From assembly GCF_037072025.1 (NCBI RefSeq), contig NZ_JAXHDD010000012.1, forward strand, positions 1-64,000: a DNA stretch of 64,000 bases, given 5' to 3'. The stretch is from Pseudogracilibacillus sp037072025 (GTDB lineage Bacteria; Bacillota; Bacilli; Bacillales; Amphibacillaceae). The notes beneath the pieces were generated by a model. That model had not been told where the DNA came from, searched no databases, and saw only the letters and a list, made by a program, of their open reading frames with translations. The position numbers were made by a program, and so were the translations under genes. Shown piece by piece: positions 63,623 through 64,000 of this stretch (positions within the stretch are counted from its first letter, which is position 1; each line of letters starts with the position of its first letter).

Positions 63623-64000
63623 TTATTTCGTGAATACATAGAAACTAATTAAATTTTCGTTCATATCTACAAATAAATCTGTCGCTTGATATCCTGCAGC
63701 GAATAATTGCTGGAAAATTACTCTTGTTTGATATCGCCATTCTTTTGCCAATTCAAAATCTGTTCGCTTCATCGTTTGAATATCCCGTGGTATTGCGACA
63801 AACCACTTGTTTGCCGATAATGTACCTGTTACTTCCGATGCAATCGGTTTGCCGAATTTGTCTGCCGTAAGCAACACTTTCCCCGTATCCAATGAGTGAT
63901 TTTCATGCTTCTTTGTAGACTTATTTAAGTCCCATTTAACTAGAATCCGATCTGTTGGTAAACCTTGATTTAATTTATCATTTAAATCCCCATAATGATT
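63623..64000 (-). CDS. GNAT-superfamily acetyltransferase (COG3375-like), 5' end outside the window
   Basis: The frame is open to the window edge, so the N-terminus is missing. The visible 125 residues include YGDLNDKLNQGLPTDRILVK and end YQATDLFVDMNENLISFYVF. The LPTDR(I/L)LV(K/E)W pattern is typical of the COG3375 GNATs found beside N-succinylamino acid racemases, where they act as amino-acid N-succinyltransferases. The gene ends 16 bp before the racemase-type gene, so both are in one operon. Confidence 0.82.
   Translation of the reverse strand, partial: NHYGDLNDKLNQGLPTDRILVKWDLNKSTKKHENHSLDTGKVLLTADKFGKPIASEVTGTLSANKWFVAIPRDIQTMKRTDFELAKEWRYQTRVIFQQLFAAGYQATDLFVDMNENLISFYVFTK

Overview
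The window is chromosomal DNA from a low-GC, spore-forming Firmicute of the family Bacillaceae. The signs are splAB (spore photoproduct repair), ku/ligD, a cggR-gapA-pgk-tpiA-gpmI-eno glycolytic block, ssrA-smpB-rnr-est-secG in Bacillus-like order, a PyrR attenuator and LPxTG surface proteins. I do not assign a genus.

Layout. 1-5.4 kb: tmRNA gene ssrA, split by a group I intron in its T-loop, then smpB, rnr, a carboxylesterase and secG, all on the minus strand. 5.4-12.0 kb: a YhgE/Pip-type membrane protein and two sortase-anchored surface proteins with low-complexity stalks; all three share an upstream sequence element. 12.4-21.4 kb: a GAF-LuxR regulator and a fatty-acid (acyl-CoA) degradation operon with ligase, thiolase, SDR, enoyl-CoA hydratase, two acyl-CoA dehydrogenases and an SCP2 protein. 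21.9-27.9 kb: a flavoprotein dehydrogenase, the divergent ligD/ku end-joining pair, a cobalamin riboswitch in front of an unknown 90-residue protein, and a YhfK-like protein. 28.2-36.0 kb: glycolysis genes under CggR. 36.1-41.7 kb: a glutaredoxin-like protein, a CoA-type Nudix hydrolase, uracil permease with attenuator, a lone trpB, a decayed TPR gene and an RraA-like protein. 42.2-53.6 kb: a glycolate/D-lactate oxidase-type flavoprotein, nitronate monooxygenase, YerD-like protein and metNI; then accessory DNA (DinB, VOC, cupin and IS30 remnants) and metQ on the opposite strand. 54.6-60.5 kb: splAB and an operon of radical SAM activase-like, membrane HhH, DUF2997, DUF1257 and Ycf46-like AAA ATPase genes, with a PAP2 phosphatase. 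60.7-64 kb: intact ptsH followed by a wrecked ptsI, then an OSBS/N-succinylamino-acid racemase-type gene with a GNAT partner cut by the window edge.

The most unusual non-genic content is intergenic arrays with a strict 19-21 bp period. Three core words were seen (TAACCACG, GACTCGAC, TTCAGCG) at seven sites. One site is a nearly perfect 10-copy, 79-bp higher-order array. A second repeat family, with GTTCAAAA-type ends, occurs four times; one copy sits inside the P5 loop of the ssrA intron.
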